A model generated the notes under the pieces. The model was not told where the DNA came from and made no database searches. It saw nothing but the letters and a program-made list of their open reading frames with translations. From Huiozyma naganishii CBS 8797 (lineage: Eukaryota; Ascomycota; Saccharomycetes; Saccharomycetales; Saccharomycetaceae): a stretch of 64,000 bases of DNA. Location of the stretch: positions 522,735-586,734 of the forward strand of contig NC_035931.1 of the NCBI RefSeq assembly GCF_000348985.1. Reading direction: 5' to 3'. The position numbers and the translations under genes were made by a program. Numbering within the stretch: position 1 is the first letter of the stretch; each line of letters begins with the position of its first letter. Shown here in pieces: positions 19,301-28,754 of this stretch.

Positions 19301-19417
19301 AGATTTATGTTTGCTGCCCTGTGTCTTATTGTCACTCAATTGGTAGTTACCTTTGGTACTATTGCCTTTGCGACTGGCAGGTTGATTCAACACATAAATG
19401 ATATATTTTGGCAATAG
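16364..19417 (+). CDS. GPI13: Gpi13, GPI-anchor ethanolamine-phosphate transferase (PIG-O type)
   Basis: 1017 residues, the same length as S. cerevisiae Gpi13. One N-terminal membrane span (~33-55) precedes an ER-lumenal alkaline-phosphatase-type domain: VLIVDALRFDFV holds a metal-binding Asp, PPTTTLQRLKGLTTGSLP carries the catalytic Thr among T141-T143, and VGHMLGVDHVGHKYGP and VVMGDHGMDRTGNHGG give the other metal ligands. The C-terminal half (~445-1010) is a run of about a dozen hydrophobic segments. The enzyme adds ethanolamine phosphate to the third mannose of the GPI precursor, the link later joined to protein. Mcd4 and Las21 are relatives, but length and the lumenal motifs fit Gpi13 (YLL031C). 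Convergent with SNF6, 87 bases apart. Confidence 0.92.
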   Translation: MDESDIKKTILSTSADEKRIYRTRIQKFKKSHFLYVVLLMFLASLQFIAIAFFSRGFLLSRHVLDNISKADSQLTLQSSPKFDRAVVLIVDALRFDFVIPIEKEKANSNYHNNINIMYDKFMDNSESCSSLLLKFMADPPTTTLQRLKGLTTGSLPTFIDAGSNFNGDTIEEDNLIKQLYLHDKNVLFVGDDTWDALFNPFLSNNSAPFESLNVWDLDTVDNGVISFFNDHIHSKEWDVLVGHMLGVDHVGHKYGPDHFTMKEKQTQVNEFIHYVMQSLDDDTLLVVMGDHGMDRTGNHGGDSIDELESTLFLYSKTPGKFGAMTDGNQSIYNISDYGSSYRSVNQIDLVSTLSLMLGTPIPFNNLGWPIEEMFNTPEEGKRMTQITMDQLLEYKKTMNLQFPLDRHDRMESILDEILEHKNPASGHEYERQFLEMCKDLWARFDYYSITTGVILMFISLVLLISITKLIPSIVVNQMVPEFAPWICTMSVISNICFFAIYYVFQKPPLIDGVLWCFLFATAIGIIIGCCIPIFDRYSLGWVFVKLREDSFSDYWSCIGCGILIIHACLFTSNSFTIWEDRIVTFLLTSLGMLTLFEFAFLPKRQSTNALLTAKINENEGTTSGVNSSTANSNSLPLSRFARLLGGYHSIVLIICTRLASLITICREEQGDSCTPTFTTSSNSSWWCMMLCFLIIFLIPSCIKGYYNLTSSYQAAAPIWIDVFLKGSLFLNFIYWSLNSLENSDNSFLSDYKYDFTIAKFTLARMLAGVTIIATNIGWLMGPLCIKLNVHNTDVKSHQATILGYMNIYGSEYFLLVINVLMSIILFNKPLAQVSISLMCNQLLSILEIVDLLKLKENVIGPIVLGLLSYQQFFSTGHQATIPSVQWDVAFILSEKITFPITHLSVILNTFGPHIIVALSVALITLWKQPPDVLKPQTLLGRIVSNCGVLLTYNTLLCLSSFVWVTFFRRHLMVWKIFCPRFMFAALCLIVTQLVVTFGTIAFATGRLIQHINDIFWQ

Positions 19418-19504
19418 TAGTATAAACATGTTATATAACTGGAATAGATGAAGCAGTATGCTTCTATGAAACAATTATTTGAAAGAAGTCCAGTTCTCTT
19501 CTTC

Positions 19505-20638
19505 TCAAAAGAAAACATTATCTAAATCGCCGAAATCATCATCGAACCCGTTGTTGAAGGGCTCGTTGTTGTATTCACCGAACATATCATCTAGTAGGTC
19601 CTGTTGTTCATTCCCGTTCTGGTCCACATCCTGTGTGCCCAACGGGACGCTCGGTTGATCTGCACCGCCTAAAATATTCGGATTATTTGATACGGTAGCG
19701 GTTACTGGATTGTTTTCCGGTCCCATGAGCTGCGGTATATTTTGGCCCGCGTCGAACCCAGTGAGGGCGATCTGGGAGGGCAATGGTCTCGGAAGCGGAG
19801 CCGGATTATTCTCTTCCTGTTTCTGTTGCCGTATAAAATCCTGCTGCTGCTGTTGCATGATCTTAATCCTGTTTTCCTCTGAGTTTTGTTGTTGCAATTG
19901 CTGGAGCTTGATTCTATCTCGTTGTTGCTCCTCGAGTTTCCTCTTAGCCTCCGCTTCCTCAAACAGTCTCTTCTGTTCTTGCTCTTCCCTTAATTTTTGT
20001 TCGAGTGCAAGTTTCTTCTCGAGTTCTCGCCTCTCCTTTTCCTTCCTCTTAAACTCATGGTAGTTTTGCCAGTAGTCTTCTGGTGCCTCCTTTTTATCAC
20101 TTTTCAAGTGTTCAAACTTGCCGTCATGCCTGACGAGTAGTGTGTCTTGCATTCTAACCGCAAATTTCCTGCGGTACAACACCAATGCGTTATCTATTGA
20201 TTCGATAGAGTTGATATCTACATGCCCGATTTGACCTAACAAAGTTCTCTCGAAATCGGGCAACTCAATTTCCTTGTCCAACTCGCCACGTAACTGATCC
20301 AACAACAGAATCTCTTGCTCCAGTTTTTTCTCAAGCGATATAATAGACAACTTGACGTCCTTGTTGCTCCCGTAGACACTGACCTCTTTCAAACGATGCA
20401 ATGGCACCGGATTGACGGTCAACGCGTTCATGTACGCGGACCCATTGATGAAATTCTTCAGAATGTACGACCTGAACGAGATTGTGTCGCTCTCATCATG
20501 GACCACTGCCCCAACTTGCTCGGCCCTTAGCCTACTAGCCTCGAAATCGTGCCTCGCCAACTGGCTCCTCGTCTGTAAGATCTGCTGCTGCTGCCGCACA
20601 GACTTTGGCTGGTACTTCTTCTTTTTCACAACAGCCAT
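19505..20638 (-). CDS. SNF6: Snf6, SWI/SNF chromatin-remodelling subunit
   Basis: The start is placed at the ATG at 20636-20638, giving 377 residues that open MAVVKKKKYQP, like the S. cerevisiae MGVIKKKRS; an ATG five codons upstream is less likely. The N-terminal block HDESDTISFRSYILKNFI and the acidic C terminus with MFGEYNNEPFNNGFDDDFGD then LDNVFF are diagnostic of Snf6. Between them is a Lys/Glu/Gln-rich predicted coiled coil (~180-265) with several Gln runs. Snf6 is a non-catalytic subunit of the 11-12-subunit SWI/SNF remodeller and contributes to activator contact. Order NPR3 ... SNF6, YHL026C, RIM101 follows S. cerevisiae YHL023C-YHL027W, except that RIM4 is absent and GPI13 stands in its place. 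Confidence 0.95.
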   Translation of the reverse strand: MAVVKKKKYQPKSVRQQQQILQTRSQLARHDFEASRLRAEQVGAVVHDESDTISFRSYILKNFINGSAYMNALTVNPVPLHRLKEVSVYGSNKDVKLSIISLEKKLEQEILLLDQLRGELDKEIELPDFERTLLGQIGHVDINSIESIDNALVLYRRKFAVRMQDTLLVRHDGKFEHLKSDKKEAPEDYWQNYHEFKRKEKERRELEKKLALEQKLREEQEQKRLFEEAEAKRKLEEQQRDRIKLQQLQQQNSEENRIKIMQQQQQDFIRQQKQEENNPAPLPRPLPSQIALTGFDAGQNIPQLMGPENNPVTATVSNNPNILGGADQPSVPLGTQDVDQNGNEQQDLLDDMFGEYNNEPFNNGFDDDFGDLDNVFF

Positions 20639-21332
20639 GACGTTCCCCCCCACTCTTCAATCAAACTGTAACGGACGCTACTCCTCTGCAAGGGCCACAG
20701 TAGATGGCCCCATCCCAGCTGGTCCACACCTCTTGCAGAAGCTGATGAGAGTGAAATTTCAGACGAGCCACCGAAACAACCCGAAGCCCTAAAAAATGGA
20801 TCGAAGTTGGGGAAGGCTCAGCAAATCACAAGCGACGGCAAAGCCCTAAGTACTTGACATTGTTCTTGACATTGTCCAGAACCCAAAATGTCTCAAATGT
20901 CCCGTGAGCCATGTCCAGGACATATTTATGCGCCTTCGCCCGTTCCCAGTCATCTGCGGAGAAACAGTGCAGGGAACGACAACGAGAGATTTACGCCGGA
21001 AATAACTCAAACGGGCCGTCCGTGCTATTGTTTTGCAGTTTCGGGAAATGTGATTCCGGTTTCCGCTCTTTGCTTCTTCTACGCGGGTTTCTGAGGCGAA
21101 AAAAATAGGGCGAGGAAAAAAAGGGAATGAAAAGGAGGTTTTCGCTTATTTGATCGTTTTTAGCGGCCGTTAGATGGCTCTCTTTTACTCTGCGCTTATA
21201 TAACTTGAAGTGCTCAACATATTTTATCTGAGTCCTTTTGCTTTTGGCGATGCGCAAGCGTTGATCTGGCCGTATCAGTTTGAGTGAGCCCGTACCAAGA
21301 CTAACCTCGGTTGTAGGAACAGAAGAGGTCAA
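20639..21332. other. Divergent intergenic SNF6/YHL026C
   Basis: A 694-base head-to-head gap. It contains poly-purine stretches and a short duplicated phrase (CTTGACATTG at 20855-20877), but no recognised factor site or RNA gene. A 68-codon ORF at 20888-21094 has no recognisable features. Confidence 0.5.
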
Positions 21333-22160
21333 ATGGCACTGAAGGAGAAGCTGTCGAAGAATGCGTACTTCTTTTACTACTTCATCCTGATGCAAGGCAT
21401 CGGGTCTGCGATAATATCCGGCGGTATCGAGTTTGCCATAGCCTACGGGATGTACCACGGTCGCAGGCGTGTGAAAATGTGGCGGTTCCCGCACACTATG
21501 GCGGGCGACTTGGTCGTCTCGCTGTGGGTGCAAGTCGGGCTCACGTGGGTGCTGGAGGAGATATTCATCGGGTGGGATTTCTGTTGTGGGTCCGCGTGCG
21601 AGTTCCCACACATGGATGCTATTTGTAACTACGTCAAGAAGAAGAAGGCTTTGTACTGGTACTGCGAGGTGGAGTACGGGATGCTCCCCAGGGAGAGGGG
21701 GCCTCAGGGGTTTAAACAGTACTTGAAGGATTTGTTTCTTCCGGAGAGGAACATGTCTAGGGGGCACACAAAGAAATATAAGCTGTGGCTCTGGTTGGTG
21801 CGCAAAGCGATGCGCTGCCTTTCGTGGGGGTTACTCCTGTTTATATTTTTCTGGCCCACCACATTGGGGATCATGGTTGCCCCAGGAACGAAATATGGGA
21901 GACACGATTACTCGTACAACTCGTACCCGTTCCCACAAGTGATGAAACTGATCTTTGGGTTCGTGCTGGGGCTGATCTGCACACCGTTCACAGTAGCAGT
22001 GGTGATCATTAGAAACGAGACGTATACGAGGATGGTCGACAGCGGCGAGTTGGAGGAAGAATGGCCCTCAGAAGCTGGGTTCGAGGGAAGCCCAGAGGAA
22101 CGCAAACAAGATCAACTCTTGATGCCTAGTGAGTCCGCTAGCGTCGAAAGTAAGTGCTAA
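21333..22160 (+). CDS. Multispanning membrane protein, YHL026C-like
   Basis: 275 residues with about four hydrophobic segments: ~12-38 (YYFILMQGIGSAIISGGIEF), ~53-75 (MAGDLVVSLWVQVGLTWVLE), ~160-183 (LSWGLLLFIFFWPTTLGIMV) and ~205-225 (LIFGFVLGLICTPFTVAVVI). A cysteine-rich loop (FCCGSACEFPHMDAIC) lies between the second and third spans, and an acidic tail follows the last. The position between SNF6 and RIM101 equals YHL026C, an uncharacterised fungal membrane protein reported to respond to alkaline pH through Rim101 in S. cerevisiae. Convergent with RIM101 here. No enzymatic motif is visible, and no function can be assigned from sequence. Confidence 0.8.
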   Translation: MALKEKLSKNAYFFYYFILMQGIGSAIISGGIEFAIAYGMYHGRRRVKMWRFPHTMAGDLVVSLWVQVGLTWVLEEIFIGWDFCCGSACEFPHMDAICNYVKKKKALYWYCEVEYGMLPRERGPQGFKQYLKDLFLPERNMSRGHTKKYKLWLWLVRKAMRCLSWGLLLFIFFWPTTLGIMVAPGTKYGRHDYSYNSYPFPQVMKLIFGFVLGLICTPFTVAVVIIRNETYTRMVDSGELEEEWPSEAGFEGSPEERKQDQLLMPSESASVESKC

Positions 22161-22336
22161 AATAATTGCAAGAAAGAAAACCCTGTAGCATATACCAGCA
22201 AAAGAACAAAAAAAGAATGTATGATGATTACTTTAATTTTTATATTCATATTTATATATAAGATTTCCTTCCGTCATTTAAGCAAACCTTCCTCATTACT
22301 GCTGTTGCTTCGTTCCAAGTGGGGTATACTTCGTAG

Positions 22337-23737
22337 TCATACTCTAATCTTTGGGTATTTCAGGCGTCCCGTACTGGAAACAGACATCTTCGACATCATA
22401 TCTTCGATTTCAGATGTGCTTGTCTCGTCGGGCACATCTTCTTCGTCACTTCCTTCCTCCTCCAGCAGAGAGCATACTAGGTAGTCTCTGATGAGGTTGA
22501 CTGCGCTGTATATGTCTTCGAACTCCTCTTCGACGCACGCCTCAGTTTGACCGTTGCTCTTCTGGTACATGCTGAATGGTCTGTAGTGGTATGCGACTCC
22601 ATTGGAGTTGTTCAAGGGCGGCATGACGTTTGTCGACATCTGTGGCTGCGAGTTGAACCGTGAGGTCAAGAGGGGCATCGTTGACATGGGGGGGAGTACT
22701 GTGACATTTTTTTGTGACGTGTTCATCATTGGTGGGTTTGTCGATGGGATGGGTCCTGCTGTTGCCGACAGAGGAGGTAGTTGCTGCATCGTTGGGTATT
22801 TTTCTAGAACTGGTGGGGTGGTTGCCGATATGGTTGCCAGACGGGGCACAGTGGGCACTGGGATCATCACTTGCCTGTAGTACTGGTTACCTACCGTCTG
22901 CTGTTGTTGACCCATGTTATACGACAGTTTGTTGAAGAAAGTGGCCATTGTCTGGACGTTCTCCTTTGGCATAGAGTTGATCGTGTTGAAGAGCGATGTG
23001 TCTGAGGGACTCGACTCGCTTGAGTTTGTGATGTGATGTGTAGCTGTGGGCGAGGACGCTGGTGACGACACATCTGAGGAAGAGGTCGTTGAAGAAAAGG
23101 AGTTTTTCCTGTAGAGGACTCCAGTGGGCAGTGGTTGTCCCTGTGACGGTAGGGGTAGATACCTTTGCAACTGGGTAACCAACTGTGGGTTGAAGGACGG
23201 GTCCAAATGGGGCAAGTCCTCTGCGACGAACCTTGCCAAGGGCTTGATCGTGTAGTTTGCGCGAGCAGCACTGGCCCCGGCCTTGCCCACTCTCTTGCTA
23301 CCTGTCTTTGGTCCTCTTTTCCTCTTTAGAAGCTCGTTGCCCTCCAGATGCGTTTTCAAGTGTTTTTTCAAGTCCTGGGGCCTCTTAAACTTCTTGGCAC
23401 AGTTTGAGCATTGGAAAGGTTTCAACGGGATATGCACCCTGACGTGTGACGTGATGTGGTCTCTTTTGACCGTTTTCACGTCGCAGTGGTCCCAATGACA
23501 GTTCAACTGCAGGTTTTTCTTGGATTTCCTGCCCACATGGTCCTGACAGACGTGCGAGTACAACAGTTCCGGCTGCATAAACTTCTCGCTGCACGAATCC
23601 CACCTGCAGGCGAACTCCTGCTGCTGCTGCTGCTGCTGCTGCTGTGAGCTGTCTGAACTTGCGGTTGGCGAGAGCGGGCTGCCCGTCACCTCCCTCGTGG
23701 TCTCGTCGTTCAGTATATCCTGTAACTGCAAAGCCAT
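22337..23737 (-). CDS. RIM101: Rim101, alkaline-pH response C2H2 zinc-finger regulator
   Basis: The start is placed at the ATG at 23735-23737 ([12 protein letters not shown], compare MVPLEDLLNKE in S. cerevisiae), giving 466 residues; 34 in-frame upstream codons look non-coding. After a nine-Gln run (32-40) come three C2H2 fingers at ~C44-H67, C80-H102 and C110-H130, with the family block [19 protein letters not shown] and the third finger [14 protein letters not shown] Ser/Pro-rich middle leads to an acidic C terminus ([19 protein letters not shown]) ending LKYPKIRV, as in the family. Rim101/PacC is activated by C-terminal cleavage at alkaline pH through Rim13 and Rim20, and in S. cerevisiae mainly represses targets. 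It is shorter than S. cerevisiae Rim101 (625). Confidence 0.95.
   Translation of the reverse strand: MALQLQDILNDETTREVTGSPLSPTASSDSSQQQQQQQQQEFACRWDSCSEKFMQPELLYSHVCQDHVGRKSKKNLQLNCHWDHCDVKTVKRDHITSHVRVHIPLKPFQCSNCAKKFKRPQDLKKHLKTHLEGNELLKRKRGPKTGSKRVGKAGASAARANYTIKPLARFVAEDLPHLDPSFNPQLVTQLQRYLPLPSQGQPLPTGVLYRKNSFSSTTSSSDVSSPASSPTATHHITNSSESSPSDTSLFNTINSMPKENVQTMATFFNKLSYNMGQQQQTVGNQYYRQVMIPVPTVPRLATISATTPPVLEKYPTMQQLPPLSATAGPIPSTNPPMMNTSQKNVTVLPPMSTMPLLTSRFNSQPQMSTNVMPPLNNSNGVAYHYRPFSMYQKSNGQTEACVEEEFEDIYSAVNLIRDYLVCSLLEEEGSDEEDVPDETSTSEIEDMMSKMSVSSTGRLKYPKIRV
23618..23644. repeat. (CTG)9 trinucleotide repeat coding poly-Gln in RIM101
   Basis: Nine uninterrupted CTG on the plus strand read as nine CAG (Gln) codons in RIM101, just before the first zinc finger. 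A pure repeat of this kind is prone to length change. Confidence 0.9.
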
Positions 23738-24252
23738 TGCTGCTGACGCACTTCTTGAAACTGGAGAAACCCAAACCCGAGCCCAAACCCCAGCCCGAGC
23801 TCCGACCACTGCCCTCGTATCACCTCTACATGCATACATATATATATAGACACATCGCTCTTCGAGATCCCAATGCGGACGGAAAAGAAACGGGGCCGCG
23901 TTCCTTTTCCGTGACGCTCGAGGGGAAAGAACAATGGCGGGCGGTGCTCCTGCGGCGGTGTCTGGGTGCTGCGCAGTGCGGCGGGCGCGTGCTGTTTCCC
24001 CTCTCGATGCCTGCGCCTGGCCACGTGACGTGACGGGCCAGGCGCAGGCATCGAGAGGGCTCTGCTACTAGTAGCAAGACTACTGCTGCGAGCTGCACGC
24101 TCTTCTCTTTTGTAGTTTTCAATTTTTCAGAATTTCTCATTTTCACATTTTCCCACTGTATGGCAATTTTCCACAACGCACAGAGGAAGTCGACGGCCAG
24201 ATGCGCTTCAAGGGCTTGCCCAGGGTAGTAGTACAGCAACACCCCCGCTGCC
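23738..24252. other. Divergent intergenic RIM101/OCA5
   Basis: The 515-base head-to-head gap is unusually GC-rich around 23870-24060. It holds the perfect inverted repeat around CACGTG described separately and a short TA run near 23838-23848. No RNA gene is recognised. Confidence 0.6.
23999..24059. repeat. Perfect 24-bp inverted repeat with CACGTG at its centre
   Basis: The arm at 23999-24022 (starting CCCTCTCGATGCC, ending GCGCCTGGCC) is the exact reverse complement of 24036-24059, with a 13-base loop ACGTGACGTGACG. CACGTG spans the left arm end and loop at 24022-24027, directly followed by ACGTGAC. The structure could extrude as a cruciform in DNA, fold as a hairpin in RNA, or act as a paired factor site. 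It lies 262 bases upstream of RIM101 and 194 upstream of OCA5. Confidence 0.9.
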
Positions 24253-26190
24253 ATGTCCGCAAAGCCTTCGACCCCGGACAACAAGACGGCAATCTCTGTG
24301 TCACACCACTTGAAGAACTTGAAACAGCAGTTCAAAGATAGACAGCTGATCAACCTCCTGATCGACCTTGTACGTGCAAACGACCATGACTCGCTCGCAT
24401 ACATCGCAAGGACCTCGGGCATCCCGCCGCAATTGAGACACGTCGTGTGGCCCGTCTTGCTCAAGTACCACCCTATGTGCATCTCTCCAAATATCATGTC
24501 CAACACAATCAATTGGGACCCACAGACACGCTCGTACCACTTCAACGAGTCCAACACGGCAAATAACAGTAACAGTAACGGGATGTCGCCAGTGCAGAGC
24601 ACCACTGTTTTGCATACAATAAAGTCCGACTCTAAAGCACCCACTTCCGAGCAGGATAAGATAAATAGCGGCGCGGACGATGCGTACTTGGACAGAATAA
24701 TCTCGCACGACCTGAGGAGGTACTTCCACTCGAGGAGCAGCAACCACACTCCGCCAACCTCTGCGGACTCTACAGCCCCAGCAGTAGAACAAGAAATCGT
24801 CTCCATCTTGAAGTTTGCTATATTCAACTTCGTCAACAAATGGTCCAAGATCTTCAAATACGAGAGCGGACTCGCATGGATAGCTCTAGGGTTGGCAGAA
24901 TGGTTCCCACCTTCGTCCTGTGTGGCAGAACCGGTCGTGCTCACAGGAAGAAGACACTCCAAGGACGCGCCAAAGGAAAAAAACAGTCCCGATCTCAACA
25001 TCAATAACTTATACCAGGAGTACCCGCTTCCCTCACTGCTTCGATCGAAATTGCCCAAGGAGTATGCGTTCCAGTTTGCAGACCTATATGAAAGGCTACT
25101 TCTAGTCATACTCCATTGTCCGGACACGGTACGGGCAAGAGACCAAATCAACAGAGAATTCCCGTCGAAATCAGAACATATGACCAACTATTTCCCGATC
25201 CTATCCGGCGGAGATCTACAGTTCCAATCGACCATTTTTTTCAAAGCATTCGCCTCCATCCTACCGGAACTGTACCAACCGCTAATGGAGGAATCTAACC
25301 TACAGACGAACACTTCAAGACTTACTTGGCTGTACTGGTGGCTGAAATTTTCCGGTGCAAGAGCTCTTCAAAGACAGGACAGGGGACGACTCTGGGATAT
25401 CTTGCTAGGGTGGAGACCCAAACCTAACATGAACAGCATAAACTTCTTTTTGAATTATAACAGCAAATTATTCGACCATTTGTACCATGAGGTACCCCCA
25501 GGGTTCCGTTCCCCTACAAACACCAAAAATTCAGAGTACTTGAAGAGTCTCAACAAATTGGACCCCTTCTGGTTCCCAGACTTGGACCTGTTCACTCTGG
25601 GGGACAGAGATTTCCCCTTCGATTACAACGTTCTAAGGGAAATTTTGACCAAGAACAAGTACGACCAACAATGTTCCGACACAGTTGACAACAAAAGGGG
25701 CTCCGAGGTGGAGACCAAGGAGAGCCCACTCACATACTCCACAATCGACCCGCACATCCAGCTGGTCTTCATCTACGTCGCAATCTTGCAGTACAACGAG
25801 TTCAAATTGCTAGAATTCGAGGAGACCGAGATCTCAGAGTTTTTGAACAACGTCCCCATGTTGTCCAAGACAGACGACAAGAATTACAAAAAACTGTACG
25901 TGGAGATCGATTACAATGCAGTAAACAAGAAACACAACGCGAGCAACTTCCGGTCACATAAAGCATACTCCATCTCAGAGACCTCCTCCACCTCATCGCT
26001 GTCATCCGGGTCCTCCGCAAACAACGCTGCGGCAAATCCGAACGAACCTGCAAGTAAGCGGCACATGCTGATCGAGCTGGGGAACGACGCAAAGGCGTCG
26101 CACTCGTTCAACGATCTGCTGAACAGCGCGGGCGATATCTGGCGGAAATGGCTGTGGAAGGAACTAGAAGAGAATGTCAACAGCGAGTAA
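24253..26190 (+). CDS. OCA5: Oca5, TBC (Rab-GAP-like) domain protein
   Basis: 645 residues, near the S. cerevisiae length (679). The N-terminal part has the TBC entry motif IPPQLRHVVWPVLLKYHP (residues ~56-73). It is interrupted by a Ser/Asn-rich insert (~95-180), and conserved helices continue (IFNFVNKWSKIFKYESGLAW; WLYWWLKFSGARALQRQDRG; LWDILLGWRPKPN), ending in a short Ser/Ala-rich segment and a charged helix. In S. cerevisiae Oca5 (YHL029C) belongs genetically to the OCA group with the putative inositol-pyrophosphate phosphatases Oca1, 2, 4, 6 and Siw14; its direct activity is unclear. The canonical TBC Arg and Gln fingers are not obvious to me. The position next to RIM101 supports the assignment. 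Confidence 0.88.
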   Translation: MSAKPSTPDNKTAISVSHHLKNLKQQFKDRQLINLLIDLVRANDHDSLAYIARTSGIPPQLRHVVWPVLLKYHPMCISPNIMSNTINWDPQTRSYHFNESNTANNSNSNGMSPVQSTTVLHTIKSDSKAPTSEQDKINSGADDAYLDRIISHDLRRYFHSRSSNHTPPTSADSTAPAVEQEIVSILKFAIFNFVNKWSKIFKYESGLAWIALGLAEWFPPSSCVAEPVVLTGRRHSKDAPKEKNSPDLNINNLYQEYPLPSLLRSKLPKEYAFQFADLYERLLLVILHCPDTVRARDQINREFPSKSEHMTNYFPILSGGDLQFQSTIFFKAFASILPELYQPLMEESNLQTNTSRLTWLYWWLKFSGARALQRQDRGRLWDILLGWRPKPNMNSINFFLNYNSKLFDHLYHEVPPGFRSPTNTKNSEYLKSLNKLDPFWFPDLDLFTLGDRDFPFDYNVLREILTKNKYDQQCSDTVDNKRGSEVETKESPLTYSTIDPHIQLVFIYVAILQYNEFKLLEFEETEISEFLNNVPMLSKTDDKNYKKLYVEIDYNAVNKKHNASNFRSHKAYSISETSSTSSLSSGSSANNAAANPNEPASKRHMLIELGNDAKASHSFNDLLNSAGDIWRKWLWKELEENVNSE

Positions 26191-26372
26191 GAAGACTCTT
26201 TGGCCGTTACCTTACATAGTTAACTACCTGCCTAGATATGCCATTTTTCTTTCTTTTTTTTTGAGACAGAATTTCATATAAGACGAAGCGCAGTGATATC
26301 CAGTAGGCTTACAAGATGGATTGATTGAGTTTGGGCAGATTGAATGAGGGTCTGGAACTCGGCGGTGCGACC

Positions 26373-27362
26373 ATGCCATTGTTTGACAGTGTTCGGAATT
26401 TTGTGAATTCTACGACTGAGTTGAAGGTGAAGCAAGCCACGGATGACAGCGAGGTTCTATCGTCGTCGACGGGGACTGTCATGAATGAGATTTCAGTGCT
26501 TACTTACAGTCCCAAGACGTTGAAAGAGATCCAATCTGTGCTGAGAAAGCGGTTCCACTTGATGTCTACACTCCCGCGGAAAGTTTTGCACAGGAGCTGT
26601 CTGATCGTTTTGAAAACGCTGACTCTCATTCTGTTCCTGTTGAATAACGGCTCCAATGCGTTTGTGAGTTGGATAAAGAGCAATGTGGGTGCGTTCGAAC
26701 CCTTGCAGAATGTTCCGATCACAGAATTTAGCTTTACAGACAAGGCGGACCTGCCGATGTACGAACAGATACGACAATCTGCGTCGGACATTCTACAACT
26801 AATTGGGGACGACAATCTATTGGAGGAGAGAAGAAGAGACGTCATCCAGTTCCGTTCTAGCATATCGTCCCCCGGGAGGAAATCGACGGATAACAGCCAT
26901 TTGCAAAAATACAGTTACGAACGGTTCAGCAACGAGATTGGGAGAAGTCTCTCTGAAAATATTGGTGGGGTCAACTCCTCCTCGCTTACTGGTAACGAGG
27001 AGGTTGGTACCGGTAGACCTGGGATGATACCGACGCAGAGCATTAAGCGGCGGATGTTTGGCTTACGAAGTAATCTGGCGCCGAGCGATGATCCGCAGGT
27101 TCCCGATGAGGAGAGCGTTGAAGGTTCCGGCGAGAGTAGTGGTCGACTGACGAGCATCAAGGGTTACATCTCCAAGCTACATCATTTGGACCCATTGACC
27201 GAAGAGGAGACACCCATCCCGGCCCCAAGTCACATCCTACTGTCACCAGCTAATCGCAAGACAGAGAGCACGGACGCGACACGCGAATTGGAGGGCACAA
27301 AGCCTTGGGCTCGCACGTCATCGTTCACAAACAAGTTCCGTCCATCCAATCCCTTTGCGTAA
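26373..27362 (+). CDS. ENT4: Ent4, ENTH-domain protein
   Basis: The start is placed at the ATG at 26373 (MPLFDSVRNFVNSTTELKVK), which matches S. cerevisiae MPLLDSFKSF; an upstream in-frame TTG at 26325 is rejected. That gives 329 residues. The ENTH domain spans about 15-160: VKQATDDSE, MNEISVLTYSPKTLKEIQSV, CLIVLKTLTLILFLLNNGSN, and the helix-8 region LLEERRRDVIQFRSSISSPG, which are family hallmarks. The remaining Ser/Pro-rich tail ends NKFRPSNPFA, where NPF can bind EH domains. ENTH proteins bind phosphoinositides and clathrin adaptors; Ent4 has been linked to endosome/vacuole traffic. S. cerevisiae Ent4 (YLL038C) is 247 residues, so the tail is longer here. Upstream of UBI4, as in S. cerevisiae. 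Confidence 0.92.
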   Translation: MPLFDSVRNFVNSTTELKVKQATDDSEVLSSSTGTVMNEISVLTYSPKTLKEIQSVLRKRFHLMSTLPRKVLHRSCLIVLKTLTLILFLLNNGSNAFVSWIKSNVGAFEPLQNVPITEFSFTDKADLPMYEQIRQSASDILQLIGDDNLLEERRRDVIQFRSSISSPGRKSTDNSHLQKYSYERFSNEIGRSLSENIGGVNSSSLTGNEEVGTGRPGMIPTQSIKRRMFGLRSNLAPSDDPQVPDEESVEGSGESSGRLTSIKGYISKLHHLDPLTEEETPIPAPSHILLSPANRKTESTDATRELEGTKPWARTSSFTNKFRPSNPFA

Positions 27363-28616
<1,254 letters not shown>

Positions 28617-28754
28617 GGATGCAGGCGTATACATATATATACGGAAATGGTGCTATACCAATTTGGACAGTACTATGTAGTTACATAATATCTATTACAT
28701 CTGTAAAAACATTACTTCTGGATTTGTTCTTGTTCTCTATCTAATACAATTCAA

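Noticed and set aside
20888..21094. 68-codon ORF in the SNF6/YHL026C divergent gap
   Set aside because: No motif, codon bias or synteny supports it; probably chance.
23738..23839. 34-codon upstream extension of RIM101
   Set aside because: The ATG at 23737 matches the conserved start; the upstream codons are Arg/Val/Ala-rich with no similarity.
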